64,000 nt of DNA from Sycobia sp. Sy_11 (Eukaryota; Arthropoda; Insecta; Hymenoptera; Epichrysomallidae): positions 744,001-808,000 of the forward strand of contig JACCIC010000167.1 in the NCBI GenBank assembly GCA_018907035.1, in the 5' to 3' direction. The position numbers and the translations under genes are program-made. The notes beneath the pieces were generated by a model. It had not been told where the DNA came from. It did not search any database and was given only the letters and a program-made list of their open reading frames with translations. Shown piece after piece: positions 34,118-46,278 of the stretch (its first letter is position 1; every line of letters starts with the position of its first letter).

Positions 34118-34146
34118 TATAAAAGGGCCTGCAAAAAGCTAAATCA
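34118..34146 (+). promoter_or_regulatory. core promoter of copy A: TATA box and initiator
   Basis: TATAAAAGGGC starts at 34118 and TCAGGGAG begins at 34144, putting the initiator A 28 bases after the TATA start, the spacing expected for insect RNA polymerase II. Copies B (44303) and C (48493) keep the TATA box and spacing. Confidence 0.55.
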
Positions 34147-34257
34147 GGGAGTTCATCCAGTGCACCGGCTGACCCGAAATCGTATCACTTGAACTCCTCC
34201 TGGAGCTATAAACTGTACAGATTTCGATAAATCCTGCCTAAAAAACCGCTCCAAAAC

Positions 34258-34455
34258 TATTAGTTTGATCTCTGTTGCGAGACGCTCCTCAAAAGACAGA
34301 CGGTTCATAATTTTACTTATCCTGAAGTGAACATGATCCTGGTTGCGAGGGGTCTTCAAAAGTCCAGCCGTTCTCTTATCCTAATGAAATTACTGTCCAC
34401 TTATTTCTTGATTCTGGTTGCGGGGCACTCCTTAAAAGACCAGATATATTAAGTC
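34258..34455 (+). ncRNA. family-1 stem-loop array, copy A (three units)
   Basis: Units at 34258-34308, 34327-34375 and about 34399-34455. Each follows the plan outer stem, TTGATC-like joint, inner stem near CTGGT/ACCAG, GCGN, small hairpin, AAAAG, closing strands. Unit 1 has TCTGT/ACAGA in place of CTGGT/ACCAG, a compensated change. Unit 2 is partly decayed in the small hairpin. The units follow a leading hairpin GGAGTTCA/TGAACTCC at 34148-34197. Confidence 0.65.
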
Positions 34456-34609
34456 ACCTTAGTTTTAACCTAGAAAAATTCTATTTATCTCATAGATAAA
34501 TTCTACCTATCTCATTTAATTTCCCCGCGTGGAAACTAGCACCGGGTATCCGTGCGGTAAATAGCGCCGGATTAAACAAGCATTGCGGGAACTAGCCCGA
34601 ACCTAGTAT

Positions 34610-34613
<4 letters not shown>

Positions 34614-34660
<47 letters not shown>
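34614..34660. repeat. (TA)n microsatellite within copy A
   Basis: About 23 TA units inside the putative intron; the homologous position in copy C (48896-48955) also carries a TA tract. Confidence 0.95.
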
Positions 34661-34671
<11 letters not shown>

Positions 34672-34915
34672 GCTTTAAGTTAATTTATTGCTTTTAAGTA
34701 ATTATTTTGGATTTATTATTTGTTTCAGAATCTTGTCGATAGAAGAGTCTTTTTTTGAATAAACATATTTATATTTTTGTTACAAAAAAAATATACTGTG
34801 TTCTTTTAAATTATTTTCTTGATCGACCGCCCAATTCCGAATATATTTCCTCCCTTCTCAAATTTTCCTGGAAAAACACCGCGTTAACTATCCCGAGGGG
34901 GATAAGAACGTTACA

Positions 34916-36358
34916 GTTCTAAGAAAAATGCGTTCAAAGATTTCTATATTAATTGTATTTCGAGAACGAAACTGAGACACGCCATTTTCAAAAACTTTAT
35001 AGAATAAAAAAGACGTAGTTCTTTGGAAATTTTTGTTTCATGTTTCTTCTTCTCGAAGATAAATGCTGAAAGCCATCCTGGTAATATAGTTTGTTCTCAT
35101 TTCGCCCTAAAAATTCAATTTCTGCACCATACCCATAGCAGCCTAATAAACGTAAGTTTCAAAATGTTTTTAAAAATCGGGTACGGGTACTTTTCAATAA
35201 AAAATTAATTTTCATTTCATTAATTTCTAAATTTACTTTTCATTTTGCTTTATTTTTTTCAAATATAATAGAATATTATACAAAACATGTAATAAAAAGA
35301 TTTTATATATCACTCTACACAAAAGCAGCTCAGCTTCATCTTGCAGAAATATATATTTAGGAATTATGATTTAATTACTTTAATTTATAAACTTAAGTTT
35401 ATCATTTAGAACTCAGTTACAAAAGTTACAAAAATGCATCATACGTTCACTGTTCAAATGCTCGTTTATATAATATATTTTATGTATAAGTTATTTCTCT
35501 TGAGTTATAAAGGTTCGAACAAAATATAAAATGTTAAAATTTATAAGAATGTGAAATAATTAAAATTTCACAACGAATCTAAATTACCAATAATAAATAA
35601 AACAAAATTAAATTCAAACATAAAATTTTTTCAATATGCATTTTGAATACTGAAACTTATAAGTAAAATTTTGTTTTAATTTTCTATGTTTATTATAATT
35701 GTCTATATAATCTATTATTTATAGAATTTTCTTGAAGAAATATTTTCCGAAGCATGTAAACTACCTATATTAGTATCACATAAAATTAAAAATTATTTAT
35801 TCAGTCAGTTATTTTATTATATAACTTTATATTTAAAAAATTAACTTATGTAAATTTGATCTTCTTTCTCTCTTAATAAAAATAAAAATGCAAGCGATAA
35901 TTATCAGTTGAAACAAATTTGAATAAACATAAAGTGAAGGAAGCAGATATGTGTACGTGTTCAATTTTTTTGATGTACAAAAGCTCAATCGCAAAACCCT
36001 ATTTTCTTGAGTTACGATTAACCAGCATTATTTTCGGAAAAGAATCGATATTATAGGCATTATAATTTTCGAAAAAATGTTAGATTTATTGAGTCCAGTT
36101 AGATTACCGTCTTCGTTTTTGAACTTTCCAAAAGTGTTCATAATCGAGTGTGATGAAAGTTTGTACATTTATATTTTTAAAATATCATAGTGGCCTTTGG
36201 TGGAAAAGGAATTAAAATCGCAAATCTCATAAAATAAACAGTAGTGGAGTTTATTCAATTTGATCAGAGAAAGTACGATAAAATTGAAATCATATTCATT
36301 ATAAAAGTTTTAGATCTCATTAAAATATATATCTTTGCGTCTATAGATTAAAAAAACT
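34916..36358. other. AT-rich stretch, nothing recognised
   Basis: No coding, repeat or RNA motif recognised. Confidence 0.45.
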
Positions 36359-36410
36359 GTGTGTGTGTGTGTGCGTGCGCGCGCGCGCGCGCGTGTGTGT
36401 GTGTGTGTAT
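36359..36410. repeat. (GT)n/(GC)n compound microsatellite
   Basis: GTGTGT, then GCGCGCGC, then GTGTGT. Alternating purine-pyrimidine of this kind is prone to Z-DNA. Confidence 0.95.
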
Positions 36411-36749
36411 AGATTCTTGACGTATAGCCACTATATGCCATAGCTAATAAAGTTTTACGCTCAGAACGTTTCTTACGTTCCGTTTTTTTGTTCAAAATAA
36501 ACCATCTATAGCAAAAATATCAAAAAGTTTTACAAAAAAAATATGTAAAACTTTTATTAAACACATCTTGTTCAATTCTCAAAAATGTTCCACAAAACAT
36601 AATGTGTATGCTTTTTTAAAATAATCTTTATATATTTTATTGTAAAAAAAAACCATAATGATATTCGTAATCGGTATACTAAAAAACATAAATACGTCAA
36701 TGTTCAGCGGAATCAGATATGGATTACAGCAGGGGCACTTTGATGAGTG

Positions 36750-36940
36750 TTAGTTCTTGCTTCGGCGCATCGTGTGGCTCTTTTTCCTCTCATCTGATAT
36801 ACCTGCACTTTATTCGTTTGTCCAAACGTAGCTCCGGCCCATCGCGCGACCGGACTCTTTTCCCTCTCAACTAGAACGTGTATGTTTTGTTCGTTTGCAA
36901 GAACGTGGCTTCGGCTCAGCCCGCGATCAAGCGATCAGGC
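36750..36940. repeat. degenerate tandem repeat, about 75-bp unit
   Basis: GCTTCGGCGCATCGTGTGGC near 36757, GCTCCGGCCCATCGCGCGAC near 36830 and GCTTCGGCTCAGCCCGCG near 36908 begin successive units that also share CTCTTTTxCCTCTCA and TTCGTTTG blocks. Confidence 0.6.
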
Positions 36941-37990
36941 ACTTGTGCAAAAGCGTTATTTTTCTTCTAGTATTTCTGTTTTTTTGGCCTATGGTCAATC
37001 CACGTAGACCCTTGGCCGCTCAATTCGCCACCAAGCGAAAACAAAAATATTTAGATATAGTTTTTATCGTTTATTTCAATCTACTCTCGCTTAGCCTGCG
37101 AAAGATTTGATAAAAATACTTTCTTTTCTTTTAGTTCGATATATACTTTCTTAGATCGGGTTCTCTTATGGGAATTGGAATCTGATTAAATTATTCTACA
37201 TTTAATAAATATTTTTGAATGACTAATTTTTATTTAATAAAACATAAAATTATCGGCTTTGTTTTTCTCTTCGCCTTCGCAGTTTGTGTTAACACTTCTA
37301 TTACTCGAGAGCACTGAAAGAAAAATAGAGAATTTTTTATTTAATTTTACAATTGACGATTAAATAAACATATGCTAAAAAATCAAATCTCGCAATTTTC
37401 CCAATAATAGATTATGATTTGGTCTAAAGCATGTAAATATAATTATTAAATTGGCACGCTCCCAGTGTACCAGAGACTTGTTATCCGCTCTCGCACAGAT
37501 AACAAACCTCCCCTGTTTAGCCGATCCCGCGGCCGCCGGTACTTTGAGATTTTACCGTCATGTCGCGAAATTTAAAACTGCGAAATAATCCGCCACTTTG
37601 CGGCTGCTCTGAAATTCCACGGCGCTTGATAATTAGCGGCATGCACCTTTCATATCCCTTACCGCATCGGGTCACAACGTTTGAAGGTCGTGAATTGAAT
37701 TAATTCAAATATAACAATATTTCAAATACATTCAAATAATAGCAAAAATTATAACGTAATATGATCTATTATTTTAATTAAAATGAAAAGAATCATACTT
37801 GTGTTTTATGAAATTCAGATATAATAAATTGTGATTATTGTGCTGTTCATATATTATTATACAATTTAGTATTTTAATTAAAATGAAAAGAATAATACGT
37901 GTATGATTTATTATATCTAGATATAATAAATTATGATTATAATTATTTTTATATATTACAGTTTATACTTATTATATCTTATTTATACTT
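36941..37990. other. unassigned stretch with a GC-rich patch
   Basis: 37450-37690 is GC-richer (GATCCCGCGGCCGCCGGTAC near 37524) but has no recognised coding or RNA signature. The rest is AT-rich. Confidence 0.4.
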
Positions 37991-40760
37991 ATTATCCGGG
38001 AAGGAACGTCCCCATGTACATCTATTTTCAGGTGGTGTGTTATCACCTCTAGTGTACATGTTTGAACGGATAATACACCCTTTAGGGAAAAGAGATCACC
38101 AGGTGCCTGAACCTGGTTGGTGGGGTCTGCGCGGCGTAGGCCGCGATCTCTTCCGATTCTTCTCTACATTATCTCGCTTGTCATTAATGGTATCTAAAGG
38201 AGAAAAATGTGGGGCATTAGCGGAGTGAAACTTTTTCATATCAGATATATGAACTTTAGTCCTTTTCCTATTGGCTACATCTTCTAATTTATTAATAACA
38301 GGGGATATTTTGTGCACTATCCTGTACGGGGCTATATATTTTGGCGCTAATTTAGCCGAAAATTGGTCGGATTCGTACGATAGTTCACTTTTTTGCGTAC
38401 TAATTCGTAAATTGCTGTCAAGCCAGTCTTTTGTCTTCACATATTATATATCTGTTGGTGATATTTGGTATTTGCGATAAGTTGCCATCTCACGAGGATT
38501 ATGTCTAAAATTGAGGAATGCTGGCGATACTTGTGTGCTTGCATGCACCGCTGTGTTAGAGTCACCGGTGTATACAGGATAACTTCAACAGACGCCCTAG
38601 CAGTGATAGCGGGAAAACTCCCCATCGTGCTAGAATGCAGGCGTAGAGCGGAACTGTATGCTAACTGCAAAAATGCATCGTCACCTGAGGAGCAACGTCG
38701 TGCCGTGAGAGAGATATCTGAAAGATATCAGAGCACGTCCTGACCGTCTGTCCTAAATACGAAGAAATTAGGATCAGGTTCCAAAGAGATAACAATACTT
38801 CTATTGAGGTCAGAACTCTATTGACCCAGGCACACTACAAAGCGCTTGAAAATCTAGTCAAAGAGCTCCTACAAACAAAGGAGTCTCTTGAAGCGATAGA
38901 ATATCTGCTTGAAGCAGATATGATAGAGGAACCTGAATAGGTAGGTAGGGAACTGGCAGATGCTACGGAAAATATATACAGAGAAGGATCATACACAAAT
39001 AAATTTATACATAAGCATAGAAAATACACTAATATAGTGGACCGGCGCCATACACCAGTCCACAAAACTGTAAATAAACTAATCGCAATCAAATCAAATG
39101 GCAATATATACACATACGCAATTATATTATTCTTCCTAAATAAGTAGACCGGTACTATACACCGGTCTACAAACTGTAAATAAACAAGTAGCAATAAGTA
39201 ATAACCAGCCTTTACACTGGTTAAATAACTCTAGTCTGAAAAACATGGTACAATAAAAGTGGTTTAGAACCCACTGAAAACTGTAGGTCCACAAAAGTCG
39301 CAATGATGTACAGATCTGCACCAATGAAAAGATCAGCAATACTGCAAAGCTTTGGAGCACAACCGGCCGATAAAGCGAAAGATAGGTGCGGCCGGGAATG
39401 TTTATATGCAACAAAGCATAACTAAGCGACCTTTGTTTTTTTTTTGCACCGCTGTGTTAATTGCAAATACAAATTCTTGCAAGTGAAAGTCCCAGTCCTT
39501 ATGATCATTTTGGCCGAAGATCGATATCGTGGATTTGATGACCCTATTCACTCTCTCTACAGGATTTACCTGGGTATGGTATGGTGCTATGAATTCTTTG
39601 ATGATTCCTAGTTCATTGAGTTCTCTTTTACGAAATTATTGGCAAATTCTGTGCCGTTATCCGTTATTAAAAATTTTGGACATCCCCAATATAAAATTAT
39701 TAGCTCTTGTAGAGCTTTTATTACCGTCTTTCCGGTGGCTTTGCATAACGGCCATATTTCCACAAATTTTGAGAATTGATCTTTTATTATTCGTAAGTGT
39801 TTATGTTACCCTTTGCTGGGAGGAAATTGTCCCATTATATCCGCAGCTACAGTTGACCACGGGCCTCGATATTTTTTCCCCATCAATCCTGCGGGTGCTC
39901 TGTGTGACACCTTATGGATCTGATACTCTGAACAATTTGTGACATATTTATATGTATCTACTCTCATAATAGACCAATAGTAGTTTTGGTTAATTTTGTG
40001 GAGAATCTATTCCACTCCGAAATGCTTTGATATTGTGGTGTTGTGACATTCGTGCATTATTCTCTCCCTGTCTTTCAACGAGATTATGAACTTCCATCGA
40101 TTCCTAATATTCCCAATGTTGGATAGGGCGGTATTTGTATAGCAGTCGTCTTCCTCCAGTCCACATAACTTTCGAGCTGGCGGTTCAGTTGTTTCAATTT
40201 CTTGCTATACTGTCGATGAAGTTTCTGGATGTAGTCGGGGTGAGGATTTCGATAACTCTTGTCCAATTGTGTGGTGATGATTGTGATGATGGGTTCCGTT
40301 TCAGTGCCAATTTATTATCCTCTATGGTTCGCAAGTTTTTATAAATCGGCCTTGTCTATACAAATGCTGCTTCACATAGAACTCCAGATATTAAGTTTAG
40401 CACATATTCTATTAGGAGGTCTACGCTCCCTATGGTCTTACTCTAATCTCTCAATAAACTCGGCTACATGTTCTCGTGGCTCTCCCGAGAAGCGAACTTG
40501 CCATTGGCGAAGTCTTCGGTCTGTCCAAATTTGTCTAAGATATGTGCTATCGTACGTGCTGTTCTTATTTCCCGTTGTTCATGCAGCATGTGAGTAAATG
40601 TTGCTAGTACTCGCGGGTGGTGTGCCTCGCAGTATGTATTGAGTATGTAGATTTATCAGAGTTAAATATTGCTGCATTACCGCTGCCAAGGCGTTGGCGT
40701 TATTCCATATCCCAGGTACATTATTGCGGCTATCTATACCGGTACTATGCGACGATTTAA
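37991..40760 (-). pseudogene. Gypsy-type relic (- strand), gag plus integrase, interrupted
   Basis: In - strand order: gag-like block (about 40760-40330, with WTDRRLRQWQVRFSGEPREH), an unassigned 60-codon frame (40266-40084), integrase core (39990-39445: VAADIMGQFPP with first Asp near 39840, KFLITDNGTEFANN with second Asp near 39660, NPVERVNRVIKS with Glu near 39560), then after a 901-bp interruption the integrase C-terminus and GPY/F region (38544-38096, KLAPKYIAPYRIVHKISPVI). Protease, RT and RNase H are missing. Multiple frameshifts; not functional. Confidence 0.8.
38544..39459 (+). mobile_element. 5'-truncated R1/Jockey-type non-LTR insertion with 15-bp TSD
   Basis: TGCACCGCTGTGTTA occurs at 38544-38558 and 39445-39459, flanking an 886-bp insert within the Gypsy integrase frame. 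The insert's + strand starts inside an RT C-terminal domain (VTGVYRITSTDALAVIAG, LECRRRAELYANC, 38559-38743), then, after a frame change and deletion, a zinc-binding-type end (EHVLTVCPKYEEIRIRF) and a stop near 38940. A 500-bp non-coding 3' region ends in CTTTG plus a T run, not poly(A). TSD length and RT style suggest the R1 group. Confidence 0.85.
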
Positions 40761-41592
40761 TTGTCTTTTTAAAAGTTCTGGTAATTATGCCAGAATATTA
40801 AATAAATGATTTAATTTAATAAATTAATTAAATGATTAGATCTTACTTATTCATACTAATATCATGAGCGATAATATTCAATAAAAATTATTATTAGTTT
40901 TATTTACAGGCACACCCAAACAAAATTACTTAAAATGTTATTTTATATTTAGTCTCTTGGTTTATAATAATAAACTGCTTCATAGTGTATATCAAGATAT
41001 CTCATATGCTGATGTGGTTATTTGATTTATTATTTATTTATATTTTTTATTCATATTGAGAAGCCATGTATATATTGTTATATACGTTCAGAGCGGATGC
41101 TGAATTTGGTGAGATATCACTCAAAAAGACCTTTTTTTCATGTCAGTCCTATGGCTGTACGGTACGTGCCCTTGCTCAAAAATTGTTCCTAATTATTTAC
41201 CTGAAAAATTGTATTAATCATTCGATTCTTCTGAATTTGGTTTCCATTATTCTGTATTTCCATTATTCTATTACGCGGTAGGAAACGGGAAGGCGTGGAA
41301 TCTACTATGAAATACTCGTCGGTACTTGCCGGATAGATGCAGTTGATCAGCGGGGCTCTTGGCTCCGGGTGGCATAGACTGAGTGTCATGTAGCAGGAAT
41401 GGAGCACTGTGTATGCTGCGGCGATTGCGCATCCTTACGCTTCTTGCGCTTGTCGCCGTGTCCTCTGGACGACCACCGTCGTGCGTGGTTGAGACTGTGT
41501 GCACGGTAGATACACATAATGTTCACCTCCTTTTTCCTTTCTCTCTCTTTTCTTCTTCTTGATCTTTGGTGATTTCTGCACGAGAGGATTCA

Positions 41593-41594
<2 letters not shown>
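40761..41594. other. unassigned stretch
   Basis: AT-rich to about 41270, then moderately GC-rich. Short - strand frames at 41189-41504 match no family. Confidence 0.4.
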
Positions 41595-41646
<52 letters not shown>

Positions 41647-41788
41647 AACAATTATACCCGAGTGCTTTTACAGAATAAATATAATGCATATAATAAGCTG
41701 ATTTTTTCACTCCCTGTTATTACTGCTAATAGATATACTTTGATAAGAAAGCGCACGCTGAGATGCTTGACTCACTCAATGAACGCTG

Positions 41789-41839
<51 letters not shown>
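41595..41839. repeat. two (TA)n microsatellites
   Basis: TA tracts at 41595-41644 and 41790-41839 separated by 145 bases of ordinary sequence. Confidence 0.95.
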
Positions 41840-41845
<6 letters not shown>

Positions 41846-42059
41846 AGAATCAGATATTTAGATGCTTCAGTTCTTTTCAAAGATAAAATATCTTTTCCTT
41901 GTTAAAATTACAGTAAAATGCAGAATTTAAATGTAATCTACATATATTTGGTTGTACCGCCTAATCTTCTTGTATAATTACTTTAGTTAACTATGAGTTT
42001 GAAATATTACAAAAAGCATAACAGTTTTTTTATTTTGATAATATATATACGGTACTCAT

Positions 42060-42440
42060 TGTTCTTACTTTAATTGTACTTTTGTCGACTGCTTATATAA
42101 AAATTAATAAATATTTTTATTGGTCTTACAGTCCAATTAAATCAATTGAAAATAATACATAACAGTATAAATATAGATGTATATTAACATTAACACATTA
42201 ATACACAAAAATAATCAAAATAAAAATTAAAATTAAAAATTATAATGACAGTCAGACTATCCTTGTATACAGTCAGCCCCTTAGACTAATCTGAAAATAA
42301 AATATTAGCTAAAAAAATTTTTTTGTTAGTAAACCGCAATCTGACTGTCCCCAACACCCTTACCTAATTGAAGACCTAGTCCAACGTTTCGAGCTCGCTA
42401 CGGCTCCTCATCACGAGTCCCTGATAGTTTGATATAAATA
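42060..42440 (-). mobile_element. Penelope-like terminal repeat (- strand) with mutated hammerhead core
   Basis: Reverse-strand order: core strand CGAAAC (near 42385-42390), GTGATGAG in place of CTGATGAG (42408-42414), donor TTAGGTAAGGG, acceptor TTTTATTTTCAG near 42293, GACAGTCTGACT palindrome region (42246), AT-rich tract and the shared GACTGTAAGACCAATAAAAA tail (42110-42132). It then continues into GTCGACAAAAGTACAATTAA (about 42076-42095), also found after the tail at 45.47 and 53.16 kb. Only the terminal repeat is present. Confidence 0.75.
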
Positions 42441-43205
42441 ATATTGAATCATTAATACATATCTATTTAAGGGATGAATCTGAATATGTAAATTTCTAAT
42501 TTTTAAAATAAGTAATTTATTTTTGAAAAAGAAAATATTTTTTTTAGATCATAAAAGATATTATTATTATTATAAACCTAAAAAAAAATTTATAAGAAAT
42601 TATTTTTTTTTTATTATTATTTATTTATAACATCATTTATTAGATATTACTATTGTTATTATTTAATACTTCTATTATTTTTATTTTATATGTCCTCTTT
42701 CAATATTCAAATATAGTGATAAGAAAAAAAATGTCAATAGCGATCTCTTTCTATAATTATGTAAAATAGTATGAGGGAAAAGAAAAAAAACAAAATGTAA
42801 AAAAAATATTACATTAAAGTTATCCTTGCAAAATTGTTCTCGATTACAGATACAAGTAGAGAAAATTTCAAAAAAAGTTTTTTTTATTTATGCAAAAAGA
42901 TGTTTATTATTTATTAGTTGTTAAATAAACAAAAATGTATTTCCTTGATCAGCTTTTTCAATTTGTTTATTTAAATTTGAAATGCATCGTTTATTTTGGC
43001 TATTTTCGAAATTGTATATTGTTTATTTATTTATTATTAATTATTTATATTATTTATGTTTTAAATAGTCATCGATTGCTTATGTGCCAGTTAGTTATGG
43101 GTGTATCCTTGAACAATTTTCTGCAAATTATATATTGATCAGATTGATTCTTCTTAATTATTATTTAAATTATTTATTATTCAATTTGTTCTATTTGTTA
43201 TTTAT
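42441..43205. other. very AT-rich stretch
   Basis: Homopolymer and TTATT runs; no features recognised. Confidence 0.5.
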
Positions 43206-44990
43206 TTAATAAATATTAATTTTGTATTGTGCGACGATCAGGCTGTATTCTCCATACAGCCTAATACGCGCAAATTTTAATTTCGAATTTAATAAAGTTT
43301 CCGAAATTAAAATAATCGGGCAATGCTCCCGATTAGCGGTCAAACGCGCAATAATCAAAACAAGACTATTGCGCGTATGAAATGTACCTGCCTCGCGAAC
43401 ACAGGACAGGATAGAGCGGAGGGGAACTCGCGCGCGTCGCGAGAGAGAGAGAGAGAGCCGCAGCCGTGCGGCAGACAATGTCGAAAAGATGTCTCGCGCC
43501 CCCGCGCTCCCCGCGCCTGCGAACTCGGGAGACAGCAAATACACTTGTCGCCGCATTTCAAAATACTTTATTTTTAAATCTATTATTAGAATACGAAAAT
43601 AATCGAATATATAGAACGTCCTAAAGGGAAAAAAAATATAATTAATTATATTTTTTGTAAAATAATTATAATGCGTAATTATTAAATTTATTTATTTTAA
43701 GTTTTATATTTGAATGTTCATAATCGACGAATAATGAATTAATTATTGCCTAGTATTAAAAGAATTATTAATGTTTATTACTAGGATGATTATTGTTATA
43801 ATATTATAATTATTATTATTATTTAATAAAAATAATTATTATCGTTAATTAATATTAAATGGATTAATTTATTGTAATAATATCATCACCAAGGGTATTA
43901 TTATACCTAGATATTATTATAACACGAGATAATTAAATTAAGAAAAATATAGCCAGAACTAATATAATATAATTTATATTCAAACCGAGCGTCACCAAGG
44001 ACGCAAATGTCACTTTAATTATTATTTTAACAATTATTATTATTATTATTATAATTTGTTATAATAATAATTATTCTTATTATTGTTAGAATAAACAATA
44101 ACCCGAGAGTACTAAACTACGCTGAGAAGAATATAACAGTACAAGCTCTCTCAAGGGCAAATTAGCAAATTATCTGTATAAATAATATAATTTCAATTAT
44201 TTATTATTATTATATTGTAAAATTATTATTATTATTTTTCGGCGGTTCGGTACGAAATTAGTCGAACGGTGGCGTAAACACCTGATCGACTAATTTTTCG
44301 TGTATAAAAGGGCGAGTTTTCCGCCCCAAAAATAGTTCTCTCGGCGATACGGCCGAAAGAAGCTCCCTAGAGCTATCCTGTCTCCAGAGCTCTAGTAAAT
44401 CCTGCCTGTCCGAAAATCCTGAATAGTAGAGTCGCGATTCTGGTTGCGCGGCGCTTCGTTAAAGACCAGCAGGCTCTACTATCCCGTCCGAATCCTAGTG
44501 AAGCTTGATCCTGGTTGCGTGGCGTTCCATTAAAAACCAGCGGCTTCACACTTTTTCCCGGTGAGACTTGATCCTGGTTGCGCTGCGCTCCGTTAAAGAC
44601 CAGAGGCCTCAACAAAAATCCCTCCTGCACCTTAGTAAGGCTTGATCCTAGTTGCGTGGCGCTCCATTAAAGACTAGCAGCCTTACTATCCTTCAAAGAG
44701 ACTTGATCCTGGGTGCGCGGCGCTCCGTTAAAGCTCAGCGGTCTCACTCCTATACAAAGCCCTGATCCTGGGTATACTAGACCAGCAGGCTACGTTCTTT
44801 CCCCAAACTTCCCCAGGCCCAGTAATAGTGTGTATAAATATACTGTGCGAAATTTCTATATTAAGTCCGTTTAAAATTAAGATTGTAAATACTGTTTCTA
44901 AATAAGCAGCGTGCGACAACTAGTGTAATAAGGTATAGTATAAGGCTTTAATAGAAACTTTCTGTCTTGTCTGTTGCAGATCGGAGGGCT
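43206..44990 (+). mobile_element. Structured-leader element, copy B
   Basis: A diverged relative of copies A and C. A GC-rich block with GA repeats (43340-43560) and an AT-rich spacer precede an inverted repeat (ACGAAATTAGTCG near 44252, partner near 44287) and TATAAAAGGGC (44303). An initiator-like ATAGTTC lies at about 44332, followed by a hairpin CTAGAGC/GCTCTAG (44367-44395), the best-preserved family-1 array (44424-44791) and an acceptor-like TCTGTTGCAG (to 44979). No coding frame. The 5' boundary is approximate. Confidence 0.55.
44424..44791 (+). ncRNA. family-1 stem-loop array, copy B (six units)
   Basis: Units: 44424-44481, 44498-44549, 44562-44612, 44633-44688, 44698-44745, 44758-44791. 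Outer arms differ but stay complementary: TAGTAGAG/CTCTACTA, GTGAAGC/GCTTCAC, TGAG/CTCA, TAGTAAGGC/GCCTTACTA, GAGAC/GTCTC, AGCC/GGCT. The inner stem is CTGGT/ACCAG, becoming CTAGT/ACTAG in unit 4 and CTGGG/CTCAG in unit 5. The innermost hairpin NGG-CGYT-CCN has N pairs C-G, T-A, C-G, T-A, C-G. Unit 6 has lost the inner hairpin. Compensatory pairs argue for selection on RNA structure. Confidence 0.8.
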
Positions 44991-45137
44991 CGAAGCGAGA
45001 AACTCATAATATTTTCTTATATAATTTTTATTCATTGTATTGTTATTTTAGTAGAATATATTTTGTTATAAATGTTTGTTTTTGAACGCAATTGAGTAAA
45101 CGTCATTTTTCCCGATTCTCTCTGATTCTCTCAGATT

Positions 45138-45188
45138 AGTCTCTGATGAGGAGCCTTAGCGAGCTCGAAACGTTGGACAAGTCTTCAA
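45138..45188 (+). ncRNA. hammerhead ribozyme-like motif (Penelope 5' repeat)
   Basis: CTGATGAG at 45143-45150, stem II GAGC/GCTC with loop CTTAGCGA, CGAAAC at 45166-45171, GTC at about 45180. Core strands are intact. Confidence 0.7.
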
Positions 45189-45718
45189 TTAGGTAAGGGT
45201 GTTGGGGACAGTCAGATTGCACTTTACTAACAAAAATTTTTTTCAGCTAATATTTTATTTTCAGATTAGTCTACGGGGGTGAATGTAAACAAGGACAGTC
45301 TGACTGTCATTATAATTTTAATTTAATTTTTAATTTAATTTTTATTTTATTTTTTTATTCATTTTTGTTTTTTATTTTTATTTTTTATTTTTATTTTTGT
45401 TTTATTTTTGGATTGAATTGATTGGACTGTAAGACCAATAAAAAAATATTTATTAATTTGTATATGGGCGGTCGACAAAAGTACAATTCAATTGTTTTAA
45501 AATAAAAGGTCTATTTAACTTAAATTAAAGGGGTATGTCATGATTTATTTTAGAGAAATTTATTGTAAATATGGTTGTACTATTAAAGATTATTGTTCAA
45601 AATGGATTAAAATGAATTTAAAAGTTGTAATTCTTAAAGAAAAACTTACATTCCTTATTAGTTATAATACCGAAATAGACATAGTGCAGGAATTAATGTT
45701 AACGGAGGCAAAATTATT

Positions 45719-46069
45719 GTCTTGCCATATGTTCAAGGATTGTTTGAAAGAATAAAAAGAAATTTTTGGAAATATAACATTCAAATTTTCTTTAAAAATA
45801 GCAATAATTTGAGTAGATTGTTTAATAATTGCAAAGATAAGGATGATTTATGCTTAAAATCAGGAGTTGTTTACAAGATTAATTGCATGGATTGTGATAA
45901 ATACTATATTGGACAAACAGGTAGATATTTAAAAAAGAGAATTTATGAGCATAAATATAGTTTACGTAGCTCCCATATTACTTCTGGTTTAAAAGAGCAT
46001 TGTTTAAAGTTTTTACATTCTTTTGATTTTGTGAATGTGGATATTTTGGAACATGGTATTAATAATTAG
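45719..46069 (+). pseudogene. Penelope-like protein, GIY-YIG endonuclease end
   Basis: Reads LPYVQGL-type linker (PYVQGLFERIKRNF), then the GIY-YIG domain: VVYKINCMDC, KYYIGQTGRYLKKRIYEHK (second core strand with YIG, conserved Arg and the downstream HK), and LKEHCLKF. Penelope-like elements fuse RT to such an endonuclease. A stop at 46067-46069 cuts the frame where the copy at 16.2 kb reads on. The preceding frame (45540-45755) overlaps in another frame, showing a frameshift, and the RT is missing. Confidence 0.85.
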
Positions 46070-46278
46070 TATAAACGGGAAAGTCTTGAACGTATTCACA
46101 TTTCCAGGAATCGAAATAATGTGAATTTAATGTTAGAGTCTGGTAGATTGGACAGTGTTTATCATTCTTTATTAAATTGATTGGTTTTGGACCATTTGTG
46201 TGGGGGGAATTTATATTTGATTTACTAAATTTGGTGGTGGGGATGGATATATATAGATTAGAATATAAGGTTTAGATT

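Noticed and set aside
43206..43577. Frames on both strands in the GC/GA-rich block
   Set aside because: Simple-sequence composition and no homology; treated as upstream part of copy B.
44424..44791. Regularly spaced repeats that might suggest a CRISPR array
   Set aside because: Units are imperfect hairpins with covarying arms, not invariant repeats with unique spacers, and the genome is animal.
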